This document shows, piece after piece, positions 33,560 to 47,451 of a stretch of DNA of 57,500 nt. Positions within the stretch are counted from its first letter, which is position 1. Every line of letters starts with the position of its first letter. The stretch covers positions 19,343,092-19,400,591 of the forward strand of contig NC_135554.1 in the NCBI RefSeq assembly GCF_964340395.1, given 5' to 3'. The stretch comes from Glandiceps talaboti (Eukaryota > Hemichordata > Enteropneusta > Spengelidae). The position numbers and the translations under genes were made by a program. Under the pieces are notes generated by a model that was not told the origin of the DNA, ran no database searches, and saw nothing but the letters and a program-made list of their open reading frames with translations.

Positions 33560-34262
33560 ACACATGACCCGTCCCTATGATGTATATTTAGTATGCAGAG
33601 GGTGTTACATTTGCCCTAATTGCTCAGTACCTTTGTACTATTTACGTCAGCCGACCTGAACACAACCCACTAGTCAGAAGAACAGTCGACTAGTGGTCGT
33701 GGGATGTTTGTTGCTACAAATGAAAGTTATACTAATGGTTGGGATTGCCAAGGTCAGTAACTTTTGTTGACCAACAACTTGTACTTTGGGCATATCATGT
33801 GGTGGCGAAGTAACTTACAATCTCGCTTTATATACGGTTGAAATTGTATTATGTTGAACCACAGACAAGTAACACATTACAGTGATTGAACGTAATCACA
33901 GCTTCGTAACCTAACCTAAGCCTAGCCTTCGTCCTAAAATGAAATGCACTGTTCAGTAAACTCTGTGTAATTGTTGTAAGTCTTCTGCAATTTGACGGCT
34001 CTCAATTGACAATTCTACTATTTCAGCTTGGTAACTGAGTGTCATCGAAGAGTTTGGAGAACCGACAATCTACGGCCATATTCTGACCTGTTGACCTACA
34101 GTTGTTCAATTCGACATACTTGAACAGAGTACGGTGAAAACAACAACTACATTACGAAGGTACCCACGATGACCTAGGTGACAACGTCCATGTAACAATA
34201 ATGACACTGTATGCACTTGAAGAGCGACATCCGACCTAAGGCTAAATCACTGGTTGATCGCC
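33560..34262 (+). promoter_or_regulatory. Probable promoter and 5' leader of the TIR-pseudokinase gene
   Basis: The 700 bases before the ATG at 34263 are less repetitive and have more CpG than the surroundings. They include a small hairpin (CCACTAGTC..GACTAGTGG near 33668-33698). No TATA box or transcription start can be fixed. The call rests only on position upstream of the proposed first coding exon. Confidence 0.3.
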
Positions 34263-34302
34263 ATGGCTTCCCCAAGTGACTTCTCGACTGATGCTTCTGA
34301 TG
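34263..34302 (+). CDS. TIR-pseudokinase exon 1 (start codon)
   Basis: The ATG sits in a strong start context (GATCGCCATGG). It encodes MASPSDFSTDASD plus one base, then the donor G|GCAAGT, a GC-type donor. Joined to 47587 it gives ..ASDGDAGSDLSEEE in frame. The composition is continuous, but a 13.3-kb intron with a GC donor makes this the least certain exon. Confidence 0.6.
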
Positions 34303-34726
34303 GCAAGTGAAAATATAACATTTTTAAAATTAAGTATAGCTCGACTTTTTCTACTAAAACATTCTTCATTTTAGATTGTCATGATAGATCGGCAAACAAA
34401 AAAACTGCAAGTACATGTAGCTAGCTAAGTATTTCACCGGACGAGTTATGTAGCCATAACTATTTTGCCAATGAAAACAAAATCTTATTATTTTCATTAT
34501 GTCAGCAATTTGTTCATGACGCACGTCCACATCTCGCACGCACGCACGCACGCACGCACACACGCACGCACACACACACACACTCACACACACTATGGTT
34601 TGATTTCGTTTTCACCAGTTTCATTCGTCCTTTCCACATGTCAATTCACCAGAAAGTTCTTTATTATGAAAAAGCAATGTTTGTATGGTTTGGCTAGAAT
34701 TTAGATTGCGATACTCTTGCGAGTGC

Positions 34727-34769
<43 letters not shown>

Positions 34770-37700
34770 TCATCATCATCATCATCGTCATCGCCATCGT
34801 CATCATCATCATCATCATCATTATCATCATCAACAACATCAACAAAAACAACAACAGTAAACTTTCTAACTAGGAAAAATGTACAATCACACAGCTACTA
34901 AAGGGACACCGTCTGTAACGTACGGTTCTCGGTACGTAGTTATTTTCTCTTTAATATTCAAAATACCTTATATTCCAACTACCAAATATGTACATCCAGT
35001 TTCAAGTTACCGTTCACCGGATATGTTTGATACAACCACACAGAAACCAATAAGAAATTGCATATTCTACACTAGGATAACAAGATCGCAACTTCTCGCT
35101 ACATTTTGTCTAAATGAAATAAACAAATATTGAATATAAAACGTACTGTAATTAACTAGACACAGAAATGCTGACGCCAATGTTTTGACGTCTTCATTTG
35201 ATGTCCACACATGGTGATAAATTGCTTCATTGCATTTAGAAAAAAAAACGTTGCAAGAAATTGTATCAATTTAATCTTAAAGTGTATCATCGTATCAAAT
35301 AGAGCCAATGAAAGGTCACATGAAACTGGCAGTAAATACTTTAATATTCCAACTACTAAAATACTATAAATACTACAACTCTCATTATCATGCATTTCAA
35401 TGAATATGAAGTAGAATTATATACATCATTTTGGCCAAAAAACCGAAATGTCAGTCAATTACTATTAAAGCTAGTTTCTACTTCTAGTATACAGTGTGAT
35501 CTCAGATTTGCTTCTATATTGATTGTAGTCTGTATTTGTCACTGTATAAACTAACTTTGGCTAAAAATGAAGCCTCGGTTACTCCTTCTTTTAAGTGACA
35601 CATACACAAGCTGCGTTTATAAGCTATTTGGCCTGAGTGAAAATACTTCAATAAAAACCATATCAGTCTATCCTAGTATAATGAATGATGCTGTCGATGC
35701 CTTCAATGGTACATTGTCTTCTGGCATACTGTCAGCACACTTGACGGCATGATGGAGGTTTCCACGACATTTATGTTATCAAATTATTTATGCATTATTC
35801 CTAAAATACCTGATTTGAGTTCTGTCAATATCACTTGATGGTTATTGCATGAAGCATCGTTTAATCAATAAAAAAATCTCCTAAACGTATAAACCGAGCT
35901 TAAAAATTGACAATGAAGTCGTAACGTGGGCGATATAAACCATTTGTTAAAAAAACCCAACGGTTTAGATAGAGAGACAACATTAAGATAAAGAGAGCAA
36001 ATCTTGTAATCTGTCGGAGTAGAGTAGAGTAGAGTGGAGGGTCTATGAGTAGAGATAGAGCCAAAGAGTTTCATCAGCTTCGTTTCATGATATACATAAA
36101 GGTTATTTTTTAGAGATAGTTGGACATTTTTGTACAAAATGAAGCGACACGTCAATTTTTGACGTCTTTGTGAGTGGACTTAAAATGCAAACAGCACCAA
36201 GTGTCTTTTGTATTGGTATTGGTCAGGTTTGTTTCAATTCACACACACACACCCACACACCCATGATAAACTTATTTACTATACCAAGGTATGTGTCAGA
36301 CTGGGAGACATTTGTTTATATAAAGTGACATGAGAGATTTATCTTTGGCACTCATATGGTGCAATATCCCCTCCTAAAATTATGGTACAATATCCCCTAC
36401 TAAATTATGGTACAATATCCTTCTAACATTATGGTACAATATCCCCTTCTAAAATTATGGTACAATATCCCCTCCTAAAATTACGGTACAATATCCCCTC
36501 CTAAAACTATGGTACAATATCCCCTCCTAAAACTATGGTACAATATCCCCTCCTAAAATTATGGTACAATATCCCCTCCTAAAATTACGGTACAATATCC
36601 CCTCCTAAAATTATGGTACAATATCCCATCCTAAAATTATGGTACAATATCCAATACTAAAGTTATGTTACAGTATCCCTCCAACATACGCAATGATTTA
36701 CCCTCTGCCAACTCCCCATAAATGTAACTATGCTGTAATTGCTACACGGAAGTCACGACGTCCAAACTGGTATAAATGAACACCCTATGCACGTATCTAT
36801 ACACTTCAGTGATTATATTGTGTTGTATTACTAGGAATTTGTGTTTCACTTGCAAAGAGTCGGTCTGTTTGAAATGTACAAAGATGAACGCGTATCCTTC
36901 TGTACCCATATTGAAGTAGCCGAGATAAAAAAAATGTGTTGAAACACTCTAAGTTTCGGAGATGTCAGATGAAAAATTAAATAGCAACTTTTTTATTAAT
37001 TCTTTTAGTTTGGGAGTGGAATTGAATCATTTTAATTCTTATCCTGCAAAAACGATTTTACTTTTAATGCAATCTGTTTTGTACCACTAAATACAAACAT
37101 TTCTAAAAAAAATGTCAAATTGAGAAATGGAAGAATTTTAAATAGTAAATGCATGGCACTAAAATACATTATTAAAGTGCCAATAAAAGAGCTACCTTTT
37201 TCCTCACTACAGCCTGGTTTTGCATTTATAGCAATACATTCATACTACTATATACTGATTTGAAATTAATTGTGCTGTTTTCAATTTTGGTCAATTAAGT
37301 TAGAGGGTGGGGTGGGGTGGGGGTGTTGGTGTCTGAGGCCTATTTAAATGAGTGAAGTTTTGTTTATCCTACATTGAGCTATTGATCTCGCCCCTTAGTA
37401 TTACACCTGCACAGTAAACAGAATATTCTGAGATGATGGGATTTCACAGTCTAGCAATAATCTAATAGTCCTTGAGCGTGTACAGACCTTTTTACGCCAC
37501 TATTGATGGGGGTAGTTATTGTCAATCTAGTCTAGAGGCTATGCATAACTTCGAAGATCTCTCTTCTCCACGTCTAGCTCAATGAGAAATCGTGAACCAA
37601 ACGTTGTTCATGCAAATGAGTAAATCCCCTACTGTTAGATAATGTAAACAGTATAAAAGTAGCATCCTGATCTGACAAATGTGCCAACAAAGACTAACAA

Positions 37701-38401
37701 TGCATTGGACCCTGATTGGACCAGAATTCTGTATTCAAGGTGGGTGGCTTCGTTGACATTTGAAAATGTCATCTCAGAACCTCGTTCACCTAGAAGAGAT
37801 TCGATGTCATAGGTAACCTCTAGACTACTGTCGATCTGATAAAAGTAAATATATGTACCCTTTGTCAGTCATACCTAATGAGCACAAAAAAACCACACAT
37901 CCCTTTCTAACGGACCCTGAGCATACGGATGACTATGGGAGCTGCCCCCCCCCCCTCCCCTCCGGAATTGCCCTGGTACAAAATACATTTATCATAAAAA
38001 ATGAGGAGCTCGTGGTGTCTGCCACCCACATTTGGAGAAATAACAAAAATAGTATCGTGTAACTTATTCCAAGGGACGCTATTCAAAACGTTTGCATATC
38101 CTGTTAGGTTAGTTGCCCTGCCATCTATTTTATTAATGACTGTCCTCAAAGTAAAAACATGACAGGCTGTAACAGTTTCTACATGATGTACTACGTAGTG
38201 AAACAAACTACGTCAGATTCTATTTTTAGGTGTTACATGTATAATGATGTAGAGAAGTCAAACTCCCGCGTAACGTCTTATCGACATTTGACTCCCAATT
38301 TCAAATATTTTAACGGAGAGAGAGAGAGAGAGGCAGACAGAGAGAGACAGAGAGAGAGAAAGAACAGACAGACAGACAGACAGACAGACAGGCAGGCAGG
38401 C

Positions 38402-38488
<87 letters not shown>

Positions 38489-41400
38489 GCCAGAGCGCCA
38501 GAGAGACAGAGAGAGACAGGGAGAAAGAGACAGAGACAGAGAGCAGAGAGACATAGGGAGAGAGAGACAGAGAGCAAATCCATTTTAAACGATAGGAAGT
38601 TTCCGTTTACTTTTGGAGTGTTAGGTCCTCCATTCTCAAACAATTTTTCAATTTCGGAAACATATGGAAACTTGCCATGAAACTCAACGTTTTTGTTGTC
38701 AACAATGATCGATTTATATTTGTACAACTGATTGAGTGTTAGGCTCCACCAATTAAATGGTTTTTTTTGCCGTCAATACAAAGGCAGGGAAAATACAAAC
38801 AGCTAAAAACAACAGCCCCCCCCCCCCCAATACTTTACTTCTACGTGACTAAATGTAAAAGAAGTTTGTGGCAACAAATAAATACTAAAACGTGTCTGTG
38901 ATATGCAGAAAATAGCTGGATTTTGAAATTTATGTTAAATTTCTATTAATACTACTAATTGTTAAATCACATTCTGTAAACAATTTTTTCCTTTGTAAAC
39001 TGAAAATTGGACAATGTAAAATAAAATGTATCTCATCATCAACTAAATTTAAATTACATCTTTTACAAAATCTTAAATCAACAGGAACTTAGCTCTTGGG
39101 GATCTCCTACCTAATTCTATTTCCAAAGTATGGTCACTTAACCTAAATTTTGATAATAATTTCCGTAAACTAAAATCCCTGATATTACTTGAATAATTTT
39201 CAAATTCAAAATTATGTTTAAATAACTTGGAGGACGTTTTTAATTTATTTCCCCCTTTACTATCTTTATGACTATGATTTAACTCCTCCTTCCAAGTCTG
39301 GATGTATTCATTATTTAGTTTTACTGTTACTGCATTTGTAAGTTCAATGTCATTGCTATGTTCTACAATTCAACCATTTATACAGTTCTCAGCTATGCTA
39401 ACACTGCCTCCTATGATATGCTGCCTAACTATCTTAAACACGATCTAAACTGTCCTAGGAACATAATGCAGAAAATTAGTTGATAATGAAACCTACCAAT
39501 ATCTGATAACTCTATATTGTATAAAGACAAAGCGATTAAGACTACAGCGCTACAAAAATTATCAAAGATTTAACACATCCACTACAAGAACATGAAAATC
39601 TTCCAAATGGCCATCGCCTCAGAGTACCACATGCACATACAAACAGGTTCAAGTTAAGTTTTGTTTTGTGCCAAGTTCAATTCAAATCATTAACCCCACG
39701 TAATTGCTGCTAAATGTAAATGTATTTAAATGTATGTTGTAACCTGTATTCCTGGCAATGCAAAGGAAATTTCACGACGAATGACGAATAAAGTAATCAT
39801 TAGTCATTAATTCATTAATCATTAAAATAGTGCAACATTTTTTTACTTTATCTAAATAATTTACAACTAATATTTCTTTAATATGATTTGACCAATTAGA
39901 GTTTATTCATATTGACTCATTTAATGCACTCTTTAAAATATGACTATCAGGTAAGATATTGATTTTTTTATCGGTATGTTACGTGAAATGAAAGAACAAA
40001 TGCCGTCTTTATCACATAGGTGAGTTACTTCTACGACATGCCCTTATCTCATCATTTATTCGTACAGTGTTTGTTTATACCCGGTGATAAATCTTTTGTT
40101 TCATACAGCATCAAGGATGTTATTCTAGTGAAACGCAGTATCCCGTTTGGCACGTCCTTTAAAGTTGACAGTATCATTTCCATTCTAGTATAATGTTAAT
40201 GTTGATGTATGTCTTCTATAACATTACAATTGTCTTCTGGAATTGTTAGAACTGTTGACTGCATAGTAGAGATTTCCTCGATATTCTATTTACGTATAAT
40301 AAATTACGTCATCGGATCGTTTATAAGTTATACATCTTAATACCAGGCTTCACTTCACTCATTGCAAGTCATTGTTAAGGGACTGGTCAGTTTCTCCAGC
40401 CTGGGGGGGGGGTGGATTCTTAAATTGGGCCGACAAAAAGTCACTGACCCCCCCCCCCCACCTATCTGTAAAACCAAAAACAGTCTGCCCCTCCATCACT
40501 TAATTCTAAAACATGATGACCCCCTCCATATATATAATATTCACATGACAGGTATTTTTATGATCGTGACTCAGTGGGGATTGCTTGACTGTCTTGCATC
40601 TACTTTATTAAATCCCAGGTTAGCACTATCATAATTACAATTATTGACTACACAGGGTAAATATATTCCAAAAGGAGTTTAATAGCATCTTGACAGTGAA
40701 AGGTAGGGGAAAGCTTGAGAAGGGAATATGTACATCTCTTAGGGGGGGGGGGGTTCCCAGGGAATCTCCCCCTAGAAGCCTAGGAGGTGTTTAACTCTGA
40801 AAAGTCATATAGTTTGATAGCATCTTAACTGGGATGTGTACACATCATGTGGGGGGGGGGGGTCCTAGCCCTGGAGGTTTTTTTACTCTGAAAAGTCAAT
40901 TTTGAGACTATTCAGACCCTTTCAGACAATAATTTCCAAGCTATACGAGACAGCACCAACATGTAAAAAACAACTACATAGGGTTTAAATACTTTTGAAA
41001 TATACTTTGATAGCATCTTGACAGTAAGAGGGGAAGAGCTTGACACTGGGATATGTCTACCTCATGTGGGGGGGGGGGGGTTCCGAGGGGGGTCTCCCTC
41101 TAGAAGCCCTGGAGGATTTTTACTCTTAAAGCCAATATTTAGGCTATTCAGACCCTTTCAAGCAATAACTTAATCCACGCTTTACTACACAACATCATCA
41201 AGTATCAGAAACTGTTCTTTATAACTTAATATGGGCTTGAAATATGTTCTTAAAAAGTTAAATGGCATCATTATATACACATGTAGTAAAGGTCAGCACA
41301 TCTATAAACGGTAGTATCATTGGTAGGGGAGCTTTGGAGTTTAAGGCAATTTTAGACTATCTTGGCAAACATTTCACATCTTTGAAATCAAATTAGAATA

Positions 41401-44400
41401 GGGTGAAAATAAAGAAAAGTTTAATACCATTATGACAGTAAAAAGGTTGTCGGTGCATCTGATTGTTGGTTGAATGCATGTGTGACCTCTGGGGATGAGG
41501 GAGTCCTTAAGATTTCCCCCCTGGCAGATCTGGAGTTTTTTGCTTCTATTAAGGCAATTTTTAGGTTATTCATAGCCTTTGAGGTAATAATTTCAAACTT
41601 CAAAAAGCTAACGTAAATGTAAGTTTTAAACGAGTTTCCCATATGTCACATAAAAATGGGCCCGCAACATTGGTATAGGGGCATTAATATTGCATGTACA
41701 GTAAAGTCACCGGTATGACTTTAGGTGGTCATACCTAGTGTATAATAGAAACTGGAATCTGATGAGATGTGGTGATTTGTAGTGTCAATAACATGTAGTG
41801 TCCAAAATAGAAAGTGTATTAATCCCTTCTGACAAGTTAATACTGACGAGTAGAACAATTTGTATTAACTTCTTTTATAAAACCTTCAAGGTCACTTTTG
41901 CCCCAAAGTGCATGTAAGTGAAGCATTGATTGTGAAACAGCCAAGCATTTACATGACATGTTTTGTAACTAGTGTGGTAGCTAGGTAATACATGTATATG
42001 TATCGTTATGTTTGAACTAACAAGTAATATTAAAGAATTCATGTAAGAAACAGGGACAAGAACAAATATTTACATGTATCACATTTCAGACAAGACTATA
42101 TGCCATTGTAGAAAAGGATTTTGTCTTCCATCACAATCCAAAACACAATGACCCCCCACCCACAATTTTCAAAACAGCATGACCCCCCCTACTGCCAATT
42201 TCAAAAACAGGGTGACCCGCCTACAAATCCACCCCCAGGCCGAAGAAACTGACCGGTGCCTAAGTATGCTTCACTAATTATAGAATACTGAGTTCCTTTT
42301 CAATTTGCAGCAAAAATTATGCCCAAAATGAATAAAATCAGCCTGTGTCCCTTCAGGAGGATAAACTAAGGTTATATATACTCCTATCCGACTCTTCCCC
42401 ATTGTTTCAACAGTGTTCTTAATTTCATTTAACGGACACTTTTACACAAAGAAAGCGTCCGCATACCGTTAATGTAATGTGCTATCAAATGTGCTGTCCT
42501 GTATGCCATAGTTGCACTAATTTATGTACTTGTTTCTTGTATACCCTGACACTAGTACTTAAACTACATCATGATATATGATGGTTGGAAACAATTGGTT
42601 ACGGTACAAGTGGGCGTGTGTAGACAGTGTGTCTTGTTCCGTGCCATATTCACCATCGTTACCGAAATAAGCAGAAACAACGCCCACTCTATTTTACGTT
42701 TCAACTTCTTTCTAAAAATTTCCAATATTTGTTGTTGGGTTTACCATGGTTAACTTGTACGCATAAGTTCTTCGACCAACAGACCTGTTTCAAGTGGTTG
42801 TTAGGTTAGGGGTAGCAATTTCTCTCTCTTTTTTTCTCATCTGAAAAAACACTGTCCAAAGTTTATTTCTTTTGACAGTCATTCCTCTCTGTTGTACCTG
42901 TTTTTAATACGAGATTGATTACCTGCTCTTTCAATAATGAAAACTCGTATTGATGTTATTATTATTGGCAACAAAACACCACAATGTTTACTAACCAAAC
43001 TGATTACTGATGGGTAAACACACCACACAATTACAAATATAATACCGCTATGAAGGTATTACAATTTCAAATTACATGATTACAGGTGCTAATGGACTCC
43101 TAAGTTACGACACAAGAGTATCTACATACTGAACTACATGTATCACACATTAGTATATACACTAGTTTACTAGTATAGTATTTCGCCAGTTGTTCTTTAA
43201 TACGTGTAAAGTAAACTGCAAAGTTAAGTGGCTAATGGACAATTTTGCTTACGTGACAATTTTCGACTAAATGTATTAAATTATTTCCTGATTTGAAAGA
43301 CTTTAAGTTAATACAACCAAACTATTTTTGGCACATTGCCCAGTACAGTGTGATAAATAACGTTTGCCATGACAAATTTTCGCGTTTTTCATTCTCTAGC
43401 TAAACAAACGAAAAATGATCTTCATCGAAAAAATGTGGATAGGTCTACTGAACAATAACCAGTGAGAAGACTGGGATATAAAAACACTGGGCCCAGTGTG
43501 ATGTGTATCCTAGCCTATGTTGTAACCATAAATCAGTAAGAAGGACAAACACTTGGAATTTTTTTCCAATGGCGGGTTGGACTCCAACCCGAGACATCAC
43601 GACATTTTACATCTAAATTTCAAATGCTTGCGTAAAACTCGTTCAGTATCATTTTATGCTGTGTTTTTGCCCTGAAAAGAGCATGAACTATTCATTTACC
43701 AATAGCAAGTTTTCGCAACTTTTCTGCGATTGGAATATTTAGGTACACCCACAAATTATGGTTATCGAATGGTTCTATACGGTTTGCCTTTGGGGCGAAA
43801 TCAATAGATCAATGCAGGATGAAAAAACCCTAAATTCTTTAAGTTTGGGGCAGGGATGGTTGTTTAAACAATTTCCGTTCTCATCCGACAAAAACGATTT
43901 TGCTTTTAATGGAATCTTTTTGTACCCCTAAATCCAAATATTTTGTTTTAAAATGTCGTCAAATCAAGAAATTGAAGAATTTTCGTTATGTAATAGTAAA
44001 TATATGGCACTAAAATACATTAAAGTGTCAATGACAGTGACATTTTCTAACTACATACTGGCTTTGTATTCATTGTGCTAATTACATTGTGTACTACTGC
44101 ATACAGATTTCAAATTGTTTGTGATGTTCTGCAATATCGACACATGGGCATCATGGCACAATAAAGCTAAGATTGTGAATATATAAAATAACAAAATGAA
44201 AATAGAATTTAAAAACGAAACAAAAAACCCTATTGTAGAGGTAGATTTCTGATGTAATAATGCATGTGATGTGTGAGTTCGAGAAATATATCGTGTCAAA
44301 ATGAACGTTGGTGGCTCACTTCTGTAGCCAGTGTCGGATGATACATTGTTGCAATTGGTTGCTAAGGGCGAGGACGCGCTCGCTCATGTCACCTTCTCCG

Positions 44401-47078
44401 CACACTATAACTTAGTATATGTTATTTGCCAAATACCGTTCCATATCTTGCTGCGAGAGGTAATTTTTCCGGTAATAACGGAGAGCCGGAGGCGAGCCGT
44501 TATACCGGAAAAATTAACTCGAGCAGCAAGATGTGAAACAGTATTTGGCAAATAACATACTTATACGTCACCTGCGACGATGAATTAATTTTTGAATGTC
44601 TAAAAATGCTGTTTCATTTTAAAATAAAATCACTTCCGCGTTATACTGTTGAGCGTAGTATCATGCACCACTCCAATAACTGCAATGCGGTTGTTTACAC
44701 GTCAGCCTTAACTTTATCATCCAATCAGAGTGCGCGTTTGCTCAATAGTATGACGTATTGTTTACTATTTGCATATCACTCAGCGATATATTCAAACTTA
44801 TAACCATCAGCTGAAAAATGAGTGCGTCTTTGTTTTGCGTACTGTATTCCATTAAATGTACAAAAATGTTCGTGATATGCTTTCTTGTTCTAGTTAGGCA
44901 AAAACTGCACCCTCTGTGGTGGTAATTTTCATATCCTTCATAAATTTAGGAATTCATGTTTACGATCGCTTGACGGCCGCGAGTTCGCCGTCACTGGACT
45001 TTCGCCGTTCTGTGTGAAATTTTTGGTTTTTTCCCTGTAACATGAAAAGTACAGTTCAAAGACTTGTTACAATTTATACAACGGTGATATTTTGTTCAGT
45101 TGACAACAAATTTGGCATTGGAAATCCTGGTTATAGCTGTATTTCTAGTTGTCTGCTAGATTTGTTTACAAGGGGACGTGCAGTGATCACGTGACACAAC
45201 AAGCAAAAATACGGCTGTTGGTGAAAAATACGCCTGTGTATCTGCAGGGCTCTCGACCAATCAGAATGCGAGATTGGTGACAGGTGACGTATAACATATG
45301 AATATGAGAGCGCTTCCTCGTCCTTCCTAGCAACGCAACAAAATATCGATCGTCTGCTCGCGCTCGCGCTTCGTTTTGAAAGTGCGCCACCAACGTCGAT
45401 GTAAGGTAAACCAGGAAGCTACCGTGTAACGGCGGTGGTACGGGGACATGGTGTTGTTCTACAGTGAGACAGACTAGATTTTAGGGGGTTTCAAGTGTTT
45501 GTATTGATATTCTCGTTGAATCTGAACATTATTACATCAAAGGAAGGAGGTGAACACTGAAAATACACATCAGTAAGCTTTATTGCAAAAATACAGTCAC
45601 AATCGTCCGCTCACCATACCTGTCAGTTTCACGCACATAACGTTGTTTACGCGTATTTGTATTACATACTATTGTTATTAGATTATAAATATCCATAATC
45701 TTAGCTTTATTGTTCCATGATGCCCATGCTCGACATTACAATTGAGTTTTTTTAAATGAAATGTTATCGCCCCTTATACAAATGTTATACTCCGATGTTA
45801 TTCTACAGATCTCAGTATTACTAGTGGTGATAACATAATTAAACTAACAGAAAGAAAAAAATACCACCAAAAAGAAATGTTCAGCGCTGGCCCTAGTCTT
45901 GCTGCTAGACGTTCGGGCTTTCTTTCGATGCTATAACTATAAGCGAACGAAGTTCGCATGTGAGGGCCTGCCCAAATTCGGATGTTCCATCCTCGATAGC
46001 GTTGTTCGGCTGTGTGTCGTATTTTATCGGAAGAACATCCGAGGGCTAGCTGATAGACTACGCTGGCCCATGCCAACTGGTCACCTTTTCACAGCATAGT
46101 TTTCACAGCGGCATAAGGAGGTCTTCAGTATTTGCAAGGGGGGGGGGGCGTGGTCACTTTTTATAAATCGGCTCTTGGGGGAGGGCCATATTTTAGAAAA
46201 TGGGATTAGGGGGATGGTCACATTTTACTTTTACTCATTGTATTGCCTAACATTGTATTATTTTGGGGCTTTTGTCATCCCATCGCTGCCACCTATTTCA
46301 AATCCTATTGCTGCCATTCGGGTTAGGGTTAAAGTTAGGATTACGGTTAGAGTTAGGGTTAGGGTTAGGTACCATGATATCTGCCTATATCTAATTGCCT
46401 CTGACAACCATGTATAATGAATTAATAGTCAGTTGTTGTGTGACGAGAGGAGTGGGCCTCACAGGTGTAAAACGGGAGCAGTTGGGTAATAATGTTGTGG
46501 ATATGTTGACCTCGCTCCCGACGATATCAGGAGTGTGTCAATCTAATCATTGGGAGTTGAATTGTGGCCTTCAGCTCAGCCAATGAGATCCAACCATAAG
46601 TATTTATTAATGCAGTGCCTTCACACACATCCACATGGCGGTAGTAGTGGGAAATTATCCAATGCCTTTAAAACTTTCAGCATTGGTGGCAGCGGTGGGA
46701 TGAAGTCCTTACCATTGATTCTGGGACTCGTGTCCTTTCACATATTTGACAGCATTTACCTCATGTTTAGAATAGAGGGAGGGTCATGTTTTAGAGAAAG
46801 AATGTTGAGGGAGAGCAACTTTTTAGCATGGCGGAGTCGGGGGAGGGTCACATTTTGCATAACAGTCCTAGCCTAATTTCCCTCAGCCCTCCCCCGTGTA
46901 ATTACTGAAGGCTCCCTAAGCTGAAACAAACATTTTAACTACACATAAGATAAGATATGGAGGAAACACACAAATCACATACCAACCGTTTTGTTCATTT
47001 CACACATATAATGTAAAGATAAAAAAAATGATGTCATGAAGTCAGCAGACAGACAGAGACAGATAGATCGACATATAT

Positions 47079-47133
<55 letters not shown>

Positions 47134-47416
47134 TACAGACAGACAGACAGACGGACGGACCGACGGACGTACGTACAGACAGACGTACAGACGTACAGGC
47201 AGACAGGTAGTCGGGTGGGTGGGTAAGTAGGTAGTCTTGCTGCTAGACGTACGGGCTTTCTTTCGATACTATAAGCGAACGAAGTTCGCAGTGAGGGCTT
47301 GCCCTATCCTCGATAGCGATGTTCGGCCGTGTGTCTAGCAGATAGACTAGTAGGTAGGTAAATAGATATTAAATTAGAATATACGTACATTGTAAATAGT
47401 TTTTACATACAAATGT

Positions 47417-47451
<35 letters not shown>

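Noticed and set aside
34879-35133. 84-residue plus-strand ORF
   Set aside because: No domain, and AT-rich intron sequence. Without transcript support it cannot be called an exon.
45798-46099. Overlapping ORFs of 66-92 residues on both strands
   Set aside because: They coincide with the inverted-repeat MITE at 45894-46060.
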